Under the pieces are notes generated by a model. That model was not told where the DNA came from, ran no database searches, and was given only the letters and a program-made list of their open reading frames with translations. This document shows positions 54,585 through 62,410 of a DNA stretch of 64,000 nt, one piece after another. Within the stretch, counting starts at the first letter, position 1, and each line of letters begins with the position of its first letter. The DNA is taken from contig DATAYM010000067.1 in the NCBI GenBank assembly GCA_036272595.1, positions 62,001 to 126,000 on the forward strand, written 5' to 3'. Source of the DNA: Poindextera sp036272595 (GTDB lineage Bacteria; Pseudomonadota; Alphaproteobacteria; Caulobacterales; Caulobacteraceae). Position numbers and translations under genes: made by a program.

Positions 54585-56180
54585 CTATTCGATGACATAG
54601 CCGACCGGTCCCTGATAGGTCCTGCCGGCGACGGCGGCGGGCGGCGCCTTGTAGACCTTGTTCAGGCGCCCGAGCAGGGTGGTCTGGGCGTCGTTGGCGA
54701 CCACGAAGCCGTCGGCCGGGGTCTGCAGGTTGGCCGGGCTGGTGGGCGTGACCAGGTACGGAGTGACGATGACCACCAATTCAGTCTCGCCTTCCTGGTA
54801 GTCGCGGGAATTGAACAGCGCGCCAAGCACCGGCAGGTTCATCATCCCCGGCAGCGAGGCGATATCCTGCTTGGTCTCCTCGTTGAGCAGACCGGCGATC
54901 ATCATCGATCCGCCCGACGGCAGCTCGACGGTGGTCTCGGCCCGGCGGACGTTCAGGCCCGGTATGGTCAGCGCGGCGCTGCCGGTGGTGGACCCGCCGG
55001 AGCCGGACCCGGTGGCCAGGGTGAACGAGCCCTGGTTGGTCAGCTCGGAGACCTCGGTGGAGATCTTCAGCGAGATGCGGCCGGCCGAGAGCACCACCGG
55101 TGTGAAGCCCAGCCCGACCCCGAACGTCTTGAAGTCGACGCTGACCTGGCCGTTGGAGCTGATGCCGCTCGGCACCGGAAATTCGCCGCCGGCCAGGAAC
55201 TTGGCCGATTCGCCGGAGATGGCGGTCAGGTTGGGCTCGGCCAGGGTGCGCACCAGGCCCACCTGCTCGAAGGCTTCGATGGTGGTGTTGGCCTTGTTGA
55301 CGCCGGTGCTGCCGGAGGTGGTCTGGGTGGTGGCGATCGTCCCCTGGCCGCCGTTGTTGCAGCCGCTGCAGACCTGGGGCAGGTCGAAGGCTTTGGTGAG
55401 TGGGTCCCAGGCCTTGATCTGCGGCTGCTGGGTGGTGTCGAGCTGGTAGCCGGCGTTCAGGCCGCCGAGGATGGCGCCGTTGACCGCGAAGCTGGCGGCG
55501 GTGCCGAGCAGGAACTGCGGGCTGCCCGCCTGACCGATCAGGGCGCTGAGGTTGAAGCCCAGCTGCTTGATGACGGTGCGCTGCATCTCGACGATGCGCA
55601 CCTTGAGCATCACCTGCTCCTTGCCGTCGATGGTCATCATGTTCAGCACTTGCGCCGGATTGGACGTAAACTGCTGGGCGATCTGGACCGCCCTGTCGGC
55701 TTCGGCGAGGTCGCGCACGTCGCCGGTCAGCACCAGGCTGGTGTTGACCGGCGCGACCCGGACATGGGCGTCGGGGATCAGCTGGTTGATGGTCTGGGCG
55801 ACGGCGCTGAAATCCTGGTCCACCCGGATGTTGAGCGCCAGGATGCGGCGGCCGGCGGCGTCGAAGAAGGCCGCGTCGGTCACGCCGGGGGCCAGGCCCA
55901 TCACATAGATGCGCCGCGGCGAGCGCAGCACCGCGTCGGCGACCTGCGGATTGGTCACCAGCACGTCGCGGGCGTCGACCGGCAGGTCCACGATCGCCGA
56001 CTTGCCGCGCGGGATGGTCAGGTTCTGCGCGGCGCCGCCGACGCCCGCGAGATTGACCGGCATGGGGCCGGCGACGGGGCCCATGGGCGGCTGCATCTGC
56101 GCCAGCGCCGGGACGGCCGCCTGGCTCAGCGAGGCGATCAGCAGCGCCGCGAGCGCGAGAAGACGGTGACGAGGCTTCAT
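54585..56180 (-). CDS. cpaC: CpaC secretin of the Tad pilus
   Basis: A 531-residue outer-membrane secretin that forms the pilus exit pore. A signal peptide (HRLLALAALLIASLSQAAVPALA) is followed by the N-terminal pilus-associated domain (RGKSAIVDLPVDARDVLVTNPQVADAVLRSPRRIYVMG), a BON-like domain (VRVAPVNTSLVLTGDVRDLAEADRAVQIAQQF) and the secretin domain (KFLAGGEFPVPSG, VGLGFTPVVLSAGRISLKISTEVSEL, GGSMMIAGLLNEETKQDIASLPGMMNLPVLGALFNSRDYQEGETELVVIVTPYLV). It overlaps cpaB by four bases (ATGA). Confidence 0.95.
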   Translation of the reverse strand: MKPRHRLLALAALLIASLSQAAVPALAQMQPPMGPVAGPMPVNLAGVGGAAQNLTIPRGKSAIVDLPVDARDVLVTNPQVADAVLRSPRRIYVMGLAPGVTDAAFFDAAGRRILALNIRVDQDFSAVAQTINQLIPDAHVRVAPVNTSLVLTGDVRDLAEADRAVQIAQQFTSNPAQVLNMMTIDGKEQVMLKVRIVEMQRTVIKQLGFNLSALIGQAGSPQFLLGTAASFAVNGAILGGLNAGYQLDTTQQPQIKAWDPLTKAFDLPQVCSGCNNGGQGTIATTQTTSGSTGVNKANTTIEAFEQVGLVRTLAEPNLTAISGESAKFLAGGEFPVPSGISSNGQVSVDFKTFGVGLGFTPVVLSAGRISLKISTEVSELTNQGSFTLATGSGSGGSTTGSAALTIPGLNVRRAETTVELPSGGSMMIAGLLNEETKQDIASLPGMMNLPVLGALFNSRDYQEGETELVVIVTPYLVTPTSPANLQTPADGFVVANDAQTTLLGRLNKVYKAPPAAVAGRTYQGPVGYVIE

Positions 56181-57091
56181 TGGAGGACCATCACTTCGGG
56201 CGCTTGGCCGCTGCGGAAGATGCGCACCTGACCGGCGTCGCCCGAATCACCGTCGGTGCGGCCGGAGGGGCCGCCTGCATCGGAATAGGCCCTGAGCGCG
56301 AGGATCACCTCGCCCGCCGCCTTGGCGCGGGCGACGACCTCGGTGTCGGCCGCGGCGACCTCGATCGTGGCCGTCGAACCCACCTGGGACTGGGCGCCGT
56401 TCTTCGGCGCCTGGCTGGTCTGGTCGATGGCGAGCACGCGAACGTTGCGCAGCAGGGTCTGGGCGGCGAAGCTCGCATGACCGCCGTTGGCGCTGGCGTC
56501 GACCGAGCGGCTCTGCAGCACGTCGACGTGGTCGCCCGGCAGGATGAAGCCGCCGGCGGCGGTGTTGACGTTCACCTGAACGGCCACGGCGCGCATGCCC
56601 GGCTTCAGGACCACGGCCATGTAACCGCCCTCGCCGCCGCGCACGAGCTTGGCGTTGATGATCGGCTCGTTGGCCAGGATCGGCTCGCGCACGATCGAGC
56701 CGTAGAGCTGCTGCATCGGCCCGCTGCCGCCCGACACCACCTGGGCGGCCGCCTTGACGGTCTTCTGGGCCTGATCGGCGATCACCGCCGAAGCCGGACC
56801 GGTCGGCGTGATTCGCGCGCCCTGGCCGTCGGTGATGAAGGCCGGATTGATCGCCGTGGCCGGCCAGTCCTGCCAGGCCAGATCCTCGAAGCCCAGGCGC
56901 GTTCCGACCGGCAGGTCGTGCTTGGCCACCAGCACCTTGGCCATGGGCGTCGCCGGCCCGGACGAGGCGATGACCACGGGAGCGGGCGCATTTTTATGCT
57001 TGGTCATCGCTCCGACGATCAGGGCCAGACCGATGGCGCCGAACGCCGCGATGGCGAGAACGATGATGATTCTGGTGCGGCCCATCGACAA
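56177..57091 (-). CDS. cpaB: CpaB pilus assembly protein (SAF domain)
   Basis: A 304-residue periplasmic protein with a single N-terminal membrane helix (about 7-29) and an SAF-like domain (KVLVAKHDLPVGTRLGFEDLAWQDWP; ILANEPIINAKLVRGGEGGYMAVVLKPGMRAVAVQVN). It is equivalent to RcpC and is thought to stabilise the secretin. A CtrA-like box is centred about 49 bp upstream of the start, so cpaB may head its own transcript in addition to read-through from cpaA. Confidence 0.94.
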   Translation of the reverse strand: MSMGRTRIIIVLAIAAFGAIGLALIVGAMTKHKNAPAPVVIASSGPATPMAKVLVAKHDLPVGTRLGFEDLAWQDWPATAINPAFITDGQGARITPTGPASAVIADQAQKTVKAAAQVVSGGSGPMQQLYGSIVREPILANEPIINAKLVRGGEGGYMAVVLKPGMRAVAVQVNVNTAAGGFILPGDHVDVLQSRSVDASANGGHASFAAQTLLRNVRVLAIDQTSQAPKNGAQSQVGSTATIEVAAADTEVVARAKAAGEVILALRAYSDAGGPSGRTDGDSGDAGQVRIFRSGQAPEVMVLQ

Positions 57092-57132
57092 CGGCTCTCC
57101 GGAGACGTGCGCCGACCTTGCTCAGGCCATGG

Positions 57133-57147
57133 TTAACGACGCGCTAA
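57133..57147 (-). promoter_or_regulatory. CtrA-like box upstream of cpaB
   Basis: On the minus strand the site reads TTAG-CGCGTCG-TTAAC, one mismatch from TTAA-N7-TTAAC. It lies 42 bp before the cpaB start, in the short gap after cpaA. In Caulobacter crescentus CtrA activates the pilus genes; the role here is inferred. Confidence 0.55.
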
Positions 57148-57165
57148 GCGGCGGAGTGAAAACCA

Positions 57166-57684
57166 TTAAAAACGCAAATGCAGTCCCTGCGGCAGCGGGC
57201 TCTGCGGGAAAGCGACCAGCGCGCCCAGGGCGATCGCCACCCCGTAGGGCACCGCCTCGCCGGTCGTGGTCAGCTTGCCCAGCCAGGGCGGCGCCCCGGC
57301 CAGATAGGGTTTGAGCCAGGTCGCCCGCGCGTTCAGCAGCAGGAGGGCCAGGCCGCCGCCGGCGAGGGCGGTGACCATCAGGAAGGCGGCGCAGGCCGGC
57401 CAGCCCAGCCAGAGCGCAACCCCGGCGAACAGCTTGGCGTCGCCGCCGCCGATCCAGCCGGCCGCGAACATGCCGACCGCGACCACCAGGGCGCCGGCGC
57501 CGACAGCCAGGCCAAGGCCGATCTCGCCGAGCGGCCGGCCGAGGACGATGGCGACCGGCAGATAGCAGGCCGCCAGCAGCAGGGTCAGGCGGTTGGGGAT
57601 GGTGAAGCTGGCGATGTCGGTCACCGCCGCGATGATCACCAGCGCGGGAAAAAGGGCCAGGGCGGCGGCTTGCAGCAGGGTCAC
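57166..57684 (-). CDS. cpaA: CpaA/TadV prepilin peptidase
   Basis: A 172-residue A24-family aspartic peptidase of about six spans that would cleave the Flp prepilin. The first active-site aspartate is in AVTDIASFTIPNRL and the second in GWIGGGDAKLFAGVALWLG (the GxGD motif). I begin it at a GTG at 57684 that overlaps the upstream gene's TGA (GTGA), because the longer frame runs through that gene's coding sequence without a membrane segment. It heads the cpaA-B-C-D-E-F-tadB-tadC order. Confidence 0.9.
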   Translation of the reverse strand: MTLLQAAALALFPALVIIAAVTDIASFTIPNRLTLLLAACYLPVAIVLGRPLGEIGLGLAVGAGALVVAVGMFAAGWIGGGDAKLFAGVALWLGWPACAAFLMVTALAGGGLALLLLNARATWLKPYLAGAPPWLGKLTTTGEAVPYGVAIALGALVAFPQSPLPQGLHLRF

Positions 57685-59291
57685 GATGGTCTCGCCTCGG
57701 TGGTCGCCGCAACGATGCTGGCGACCGGTGAAGGAAAGGTTGCGCCGGCGGCTGCGTCCGCCGTCCTCCGCCGCGCCGCCCACTGGACCAGCCCGAGCAG
57801 GGCGCAGAACGGAATCAGCCACTCGACCCGGGACTGGTAGCGATCATAGGGCCCCGACAGGCCGCCGCAGATGAGGGCGTTGGCCAGCACCAGGCCGGTC
57901 ATGCAGGCGGCGAACGGCCGGAGCCGTCCGGTGAGCGCCCGCGCGGCGGAAGTGAAGAACAGGCCTAGGGCGATGAGCGCGAACGAGGCCCAGACCACCC
58001 CGCCCTGAAGCCCGGTCAGCGGCGCGACGTCGAGGGCGGCGCAGCTGTCGTCGCGCGCGCAGGCCGCCGCGCCCGGCACCAGCGCCCGCATCTGCTCGCG
58101 CCGCTGGGTGTGCTCGCGCATCAGCCCTTGCAGGCTGTCGAAGTCGCGATTGACGCCGAAATTGACGAACGCCGCCGCGCCGTCGGCGAGCCCGGTCCCG
58201 ATCTCGTCCAGGCCATCGGTCTCGAGAGCGCCCAGCACCAGGCGGCCCTGCTCGGCGACGAACCGCTCGCGGTGCTCGGCCTGGGCGTCGCTGACGGTCT
58301 GGAACTGGATCCGGTCGTAGATATGCGGCAGGTCCCTGGGCGGCGTCACCGGCGGCGGTCCGAGCGGATAGACGCCGAGATAATATTCCGCATAGACCGG
58401 CCGCTCATCGGCGAGGTCGCAGGCGGCCAGCGGGCTGCGCCGGCAAGCCTGCCGCAGATAGGGCTGGGCGGCGCCGTCGGCGAGAACCCGGCTGGCCACG
58501 AACGGGGCCATCCGCGCGGGATGCCCGAACGCCCGGTTCAGCAACAGCCCGCCGCCGGCGGCCAGGACCAGCGCCACGCCGAGCGCGGCCATGATCGGGC
58601 CGGCGCCGACGGCGAGGCTGGCCCGGCCGGCGCGGGCTTGCAGCGCGACCGCGAGCGCCGCGGCGAGCGCCAGGTTGAGGATGTTCTCCGTATGCGCCAG
58701 CGCGGCGTAGGCGATGATCGCGGCGAGGCCCAGGCGGGACCAAAGGCCGAGACGCTCGGGGCAGACGATCAGGACGCCGGCGGCCAGAAGCGCGAGGCCG
58801 CCGAACAGGTCCGGCATGGCGTAGGCGGCTTCGAAACCGAGGCTGGTCAGCAGGGCCAGGAGAGCGACGAGCGCCAGAAAGGCCAGGTTGGGGATCGCCG
58901 GCGCCAGGGCGCGGACGGCGACCCGAACGGTCCACGCCGCCGCCAGCGCCTGCAGGGCGGCGACCAGCCAGAGGCCGCCGGCGCGGCTCAGCAGATAGAA
59001 GGGCAGGGCATAGAAGGCCGATCTCGCGGTCAGCAGGGTCAGGGTGAAGCGCAGGTCGCCGGGCGTCGCGCCATGGGCGCCGATCTCCCAGCCATGCAGG
59101 GGCCGGCCAGGAATCCAGGGCTGACCGGGTCCCGGCCAGGGTCGCAGCAGCGCCTCGAAGATGTCGCGGCCCCAACCCCAGTAGGCCGGCGTGTCGTAGA
59201 AGACGAACGGCCGGCCCCAGAGCGCCGCCGGCGCGAGCAGGATGGCCGCGGCGGCCAGGGTCCAAAGCAGGTTTCGTACAACGCGGGTCAT
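57681..59291 (-). CDS. Polytopic membrane protein of unknown function (possible GT-C glycosyltransferase)
   Basis: A 536-residue protein with about 10-12 predicted membrane spans (first near 7-24; others near 85-105, 112-135, 140-165, 178-200, 205-225, 235-255, 415-435, 445-470, 495-515) and one large loop (about 260-410) that is largely extracytoplasmic. The N-terminal loop contains FYDTPAYWGWGRDIFEALL, where an Asp soon after TM1 recalls GT-C transferases, but I recognise no family with confidence. Its stop overlaps the cpaA start (GTGA), and it lies between pilA and cpaA, where Caulobacter has no such gene to my knowledge. Confidence 0.75.
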   Translation of the reverse strand: MTRVVRNLLWTLAAAAILLAPAALWGRPFVFYDTPAYWGWGRDIFEALLRPWPGPGQPWIPGRPLHGWEIGAHGATPGDLRFTLTLLTARSAFYALPFYLLSRAGGLWLVAALQALAAAWTVRVAVRALAPAIPNLAFLALVALLALLTSLGFEAAYAMPDLFGGLALLAAGVLIVCPERLGLWSRLGLAAIIAYAALAHTENILNLALAAALAVALQARAGRASLAVGAGPIMAALGVALVLAAGGGLLLNRAFGHPARMAPFVASRVLADGAAQPYLRQACRRSPLAACDLADERPVYAEYYLGVYPLGPPPVTPPRDLPHIYDRIQFQTVSDAQAEHRERFVAEQGRLVLGALETDGLDEIGTGLADGAAAFVNFGVNRDFDSLQGLMREHTQRREQMRALVPGAAACARDDSCAALDVAPLTGLQGGVVWASFALIALGLFFTSAARALTGRLRPFAACMTGLVLANALICGGLSGPYDRYQSRVEWLIPFCALLGLVQWAARRRTADAAAGATFPSPVASIVAATTEARPS

Positions 59292-59320
59292 GATCGGAGA
59301 CGCTGCGCTATCCCATTGGG

Positions 59321-59358
59321 CAAAATGAAAAAGGCCACGGCGTTCGAGCGCCGCGGCC
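59321..59358 (-). terminator. Intrinsic terminator of pilA
   Basis: On the minus strand a 10-bp stem (GGCCGCGGCG with CGCCGTGGCC, one G-U pair) and a six-base loop (CTCGAA) are followed by TTTTTCATTTTG. It lies 32 bp after the pilA stop and before the membrane protein gene, so pilA should be mostly transcribed alone. Confidence 0.88.
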
Positions 59359-59389
59359 TTCTTCGATAGTGCGAAAGCCTTGAGGCTGC

Positions 59390-59551
59390 TTAGAGCGACG
59401 TGGCGATCGTTTGGAACTTGCCGCTCAGCGCGGTGCCGACGCTGGTCACGGCGCCGATGATGACGACCGCGATCAGGGCGACGATGAGGCCGTACTCGAT
59501 GGCCGTGGCGCCCGACTCATTCTTCGCAAAACGCGTAACGAACTTGGACAT
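59390..59551 (-). CDS. pilA: Flp-family type IVb pilin
   Basis: A 53-residue pilin (MSKFVTRFAKNESGATAIEYGL...). The basic leader ends at SG, and the mature protein starts ATAIEYGLIVALIAVVIIGAV: the E(+5)-Y pair and hydrophobic helix are the Flp signature. CpaA should cleave after G14. It is very close in layout to Caulobacter PilA but ends earlier, soon after FQTIATSL. The ATG at 59551 is preceded by AGGAGAT; a longer frame exists but would bury the leader peptide. A strong terminator follows. Confidence 0.95.
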   Translation of the reverse strand: MSKFVTRFAKNESGATAIEYGLIVALIAVVIIGAVTSVGTALSGKFQTIATSL

Positions 59552-59644
59552 TGCTTGATCTCCTGTTTCAGCAAGCATCGACTGGAGGTTCAAGCCGTCC
59601 GGCCTGCTCGCCCCCGAAAACAAGGCGAACTTGCACCAGCGCGC

Positions 59645-59660
59645 TTAATGGCCAGTAAAC
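59645..59660 (+). promoter_or_regulatory. CtrA-like box upstream of pilA
   Basis: TTAA-TGGCCAG-TAAAC differs from TTAA-N7-TTAAC at one position. It lies about 94 bp before the pilA start. The orientation relative to pilA is reversed, which CtrA sites tolerate because the half-sites are near-palindromic. Confidence 0.5.
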
Positions 59661-59706
59661 AGGACAGTATTGGCTGAATTATTTGTTTGGTTGATGGATA
59701 TTTACT

Positions 59707-59722
59707 ATTACTACCGCTTAAC
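59707..59722 (+). promoter_or_regulatory. Second, weaker CtrA-like box in the pilA region
   Basis: ATTA-CTACCGC-TTAAC has a perfect right half-site and a half-matched left one. It is about 156 bp upstream of pilA and 137 bp upstream of the divergent gene, so either unit could use it. Confidence 0.35.
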
Positions 59723-59858
59723 CATACGCCATTATGGAGCGATTTTCGGCCCCTCCCGCACATTATGACTCTCGCACGCGTCTCCGGGCGGCGTTTTCAG
59801 CATTTGTTGACCATTCCGGCCCAAGTCTGTCCGCGCTCGTTTCTCAAGGAGTTCGGTG

Positions 59859-60350
59859 ATGCGCCGATCGATCTGGACGCTTTCGCTGGCGCTCGCGACG
59901 CTGCTCGCCGCCGGCGCGGCCTACGCCGCCGGGTTCACCGTCGAGGTCAACGCCAGCCGCCGCGTGCCGCTCGCCGGCGTCGCGGCCAATATTTTCGTCG
60001 CCGATCCGGCGGTCGCGGACGTGGTGATGATGGACCCGCACAGCGTGATCGTGCTGGGCAAGGGCTATGGCGTGACCGAGATCCTGGTCACCGACCATGC
60101 CGGTCACACCCTGATGGACACCCACGTCGCCGTGGTCGGCTCCGAGGCGGGGCGGGTGACCATCTATCGCGGCCTGGCGGCTCAGGACTATCACTGCAGC
60201 AGCCGCTGCGAGACGATCAACGGTGGGTCGGCGCCGGGTGGCGCGGGCAACGCCGTCCCCGCCGGCCCGGCCGGTTCGTCAGCCGGCGACACCGCCGCGC
60301 TGAACCCCGTCGCGCCGGCGGCGGTGACGCAGGTCGGCCCGCACCCCTAG
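59859..60350 (+). CDS. Exported protein with secretin N-terminal-like domain (pilus-associated)
   Basis: A 163-residue exported protein. A signal peptide (SIWTLSLALATLLAAGAAYA) is followed by a single domain matching the N-terminal domain of CpaC-type secretins (VNASRRVPLAGVAANIFVADPAVADVVMMDPHSVIVLGKGYGVTEILVTDHAGHTLMDTHVAVVG), then a Gly/Ala/Pro-rich tail with a CSSRC disulfide-like pair. It lacks a secretin pore. AAGGAG precedes the ATG at 59859. It begins the divergent cluster with two TadE-like genes. Confidence 0.82.
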   Translation: MRRSIWTLSLALATLLAAGAAYAAGFTVEVNASRRVPLAGVAANIFVADPAVADVVMMDPHSVIVLGKGYGVTEILVTDHAGHTLMDTHVAVVGSEAGRVTIYRGLAAQDYHCSSRCETINGGSAPGGAGNAVPAGPAGSSAGDTAALNPVAPAAVTQVGPHP

Positions 60351-60417
60351 GTTGGGGATCGCCTGGCCTCGCCGCGCTTAAAGCTCGATTAGCAGCTGGG
60401 CGCTAGGCTCACCGCCC

Positions 60418-60978
60418 ATGTCGCCCAAGCCGCCCGCACCTGGCCGTCTGCGCAGCCTGGCCGCACGCTTCGCCGCGGCCCGGCGTGGCGCGGCGGCGCT
60501 CGAGTTCGCGCTGCTGGCGATCCCCTTCCTCGCCCTGACCTTCGGCATCATCGAGGTTGGGCTGATCTACTTCGTCGCGACGACGCTGGACGCGGCGACC
60601 AGCCAGGCGGCGCGGCAGATCCGCACCGGCCAGCTGCAAAGCCAGGGGACGCCGGCGACGCCCGCCAGCTTCAAGGCGCTGATCTGCGACCAGCTGAACT
60701 GGCTGGGATCGAACTGCGCCAACAATCTCAGCATCCAGGTGCAGACCTTCAGCAGCTTCCAGACCGTCAGCCAGCCCAGCCCGATCCAGAACGGCGCGAT
60801 CGATCAGGCCAATCTGGCTTTCAACATGGGCGGCCCGGGCGACATCGTGCTCGTGCAGTCCTTCTATCAGTGGACCGTGCTGGCGCCGGGGCTGGACGAC
60901 ATCGGCACGCCGCTTTCGGGCGGCAAGACGCTGCTCACCTCGACGGCGGTGTTCCGCAACGAGCCCTACGGATCATGA
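60418..60978 (+). CDS. tadE: TadE-like pseudopilin
   Basis: A 186-residue protein of the TadE family. The prepilin-like region RRGAAALEFALLAIPFLALTFGIIEVGLIYFVATTLDAATSQAARQIRTGQ carries the conserved E after the cleavage site and a long hydrophobic helix. In Actinobacillus TadE and TadF are processed by TadV like the pilin. Two Cys (CDQLNWLGSNC) may form a disulfide in the periplasmic part. It overlaps the next gene by four bases (ATGA). Confidence 0.9.
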   Translation: MSPKPPAPGRLRSLAARFAAARRGAAALEFALLAIPFLALTFGIIEVGLIYFVATTLDAATSQAARQIRTGQLQSQGTPATPASFKALICDQLNWLGSNCANNLSIQVQTFSSFQTVSQPSPIQNGAIDQANLAFNMGGPGDIVLVQSFYQWTVLAPGLDDIGTPLSGGKTLLTSTAVFRNEPYGS

Positions 60979-61607
60979 CGCGGACCCCGAAACGCCTGGA
61001 TCACGCCGAATTTGGATTGAAGCCGTCCAAATTCAAAAACGTCGCTTCCAAAGCGTTGGAGCGGATCGCGGGTGGAAAAGCGGTCAGCCGGCTCGGTGAC
61101 GCCGGGGGCCTGGCGGCGATCGAGTTCGCCTTCATCGCGCCGCTGCTGATCCTGGCCTATTTCGCCGTCGCCGAGCTCTGCGGGGCGATGCTGGCGCAAC
61201 GCAAGACCAGCCACATCGCCGCGGCCATCGGCGACCTCACGACCCAGTATTCCAGCCTGAAGACCGGCGACATGGGCAACGTCTTCGCCGCCGGCCAGGC
61301 GATGATGGCGCCGAATTCGACGACCAGCCTGAAGATGCGCATCTCGGTGGTGCAGGAAAACGCCCAGGGCACGGCCGCCACGGTGCTGTGGAGCTGCGCG
61401 AGCAGCAACTGGACCGCGCTGGCGACCGGAACGCCCGAGACTCTGCAGCCCAATCTGATCACCGCCAACCAGAGCGTGGTGATGGCCGAGGCCCGCTACG
61501 CCTATTCGGCGCCGGTGAGTTTCCTGTTGCCGAACGCGTTCAACTATTCCGACGTCTTCTATCTTCGCCCGCGCCTGGTCGACCCGATTCCCGCGCCGGT
61601 CTGCTAG
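60975..61607 (+). CDS. TadE/TadG-like pseudopilin
   Basis: A 210-residue protein whose start ATG overlaps the tadE stop. After a basic N-terminus of about 45 residues the pseudopilin segment reads GGLAAIEFAFIAPLLILAYFAVAELCGAMLAQRKTSHIAAAIGDLTTQ, a second TadE-type helix with the conserved E-F. The rest is periplasmic. It could be the TadF or the TadG equivalent; it is too short for a typical TadG, which usually carries a von Willebrand A-like domain. It ends against the convergent aminotransferase gene (CTAG shared). Confidence 0.82.
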   Translation: MTRTPKRLDHAEFGLKPSKFKNVASKALERIAGGKAVSRLGDAGGLAAIEFAFIAPLLILAYFAVAELCGAMLAQRKTSHIAAAIGDLTTQYSSLKTGDMGNVFAAGQAMMAPNSTTSLKMRISVVQENAQGTAATVLWSCASSNWTALATGTPETLQPNLITANQSVVMAEARYAYSAPVSFLLPNAFNYSDVFYLRPRLVDPIPAPVC

Positions 61608-62410
61608 AGCGGCGCGGCCGCCTCCGCCATCCTCGCCCAGGCGGCGGCCAGGGCCGCGGTCATGGGGTGCGGCGGCATTTCGCGCCCGTCGATCCGGCCG
61701 ACGCCGCGCACGCCGGTCAGGCTGTTGGTGAGGAAGACCGCCTCGGCCGTCGCCAGCGCCCCCGCCCCGGCGCGCGCCTCGGCGGTGTCCACCCCCATCG
61801 CGGCGGCCAGGTCCAGCACCTGGGCCCGGGCGATCCCGTCCAGCACCCCGCAGTCGAGCGCCGGGGTGAACAACAGCCCTTCGCGCAGCCAGAACAGGTT
61901 GGCGGCCGCCGCGCAGGCGAGCTCGCCGGCCAGGTTCAGCATCACCGCCTCGTCGGCGCCGGCCGCCAGCGCCTCGCGCCGGGCCAGGACATTGTCGAGA
62001 TAGGCCAGGGTCTTCAGCCGCGACGCCGGCGAGCCCTGGTTCCGGCGGACGGTTGCGAAGACCAGGCTGGCCGGGCCGGCCGGCGGCGGCGCGGCGGCGG
62101 CCGTCACCAGCAATCGGGGCCTTGGCGACGCCGGCCGGTCCAGCCCGCGGCCGCCGGAGCCGGCCGTCCAGGTCACCCGCACGGCCGCGCGGCCCCCGGC
62201 CAGGCCCGCATCGGCGGCCAGGACGGCTTCGATCGCGCGGCGCACCTCGGCGCCATCCGGCGCCGGCAGGCCGAGCACCGCGCAGCCGCGCCCGAGCCGC
62301 GCGAGATGCGCATCGAGGAACCGGGGCCGGCCGGACAGGGCCAGGATGGTCTCGAACAGGCCGTCGCCGAGCAGAAGGCCCCGGTCGTCGAGCGGAACAG
62401 TCGCGGTCAC
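61604..62410 (-). CDS. pabC: Class IV PLP aminotransferase (4-amino-4-deoxychorismate lyase-like)
   Basis: A 268-residue fold-type IV PLP enzyme. LDDRGLLLGDGLFETI at the N-terminus and the PLP lysine in RLKTLAYLDNVLARREA fit ADC lyase (PabC) better than branched-chain or D-alanine transaminases; LTNSLTGVRGVGRIDGRE is the usual C-terminal loop. In folate synthesis it would release p-aminobenzoate and pyruvate. The start is a GTG at 62410 that overlaps the MFS stop (GTGA). No pabA/pabB is adjacent. Confidence 0.82.
   Translation of the reverse strand: MTATVPLDDRGLLLGDGLFETILALSGRPRFLDAHLARLGRGCAVLGLPAPDGAEVRRAIEAVLAADAGLAGGRAAVRVTWTAGSGGRGLDRPASPRPRLLVTAAAAPPPAGPASLVFATVRRNQGSPASRLKTLAYLDNVLARREALAAGADEAVMLNLAGELACAAAANLFWLREGLLFTPALDCGVLDGIARAQVLDLAAAMGVDTAEARAGAGALATAEAVFLTNSLTGVRGVGRIDGREMPPHPMTAALAAAWARMAEAAAPL

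Larger units (their letters stand above)
59552..59858. other. 307-bp divergent promoter region of pilA and the tadE-type cluster
   Basis: This A/T-richer region separates pilA (minus) from the secretin-N-domain gene (plus). It holds two candidate CtrA boxes and a long A/T stretch (about 59665-59735). I see no gene in it. Confidence 0.7.
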
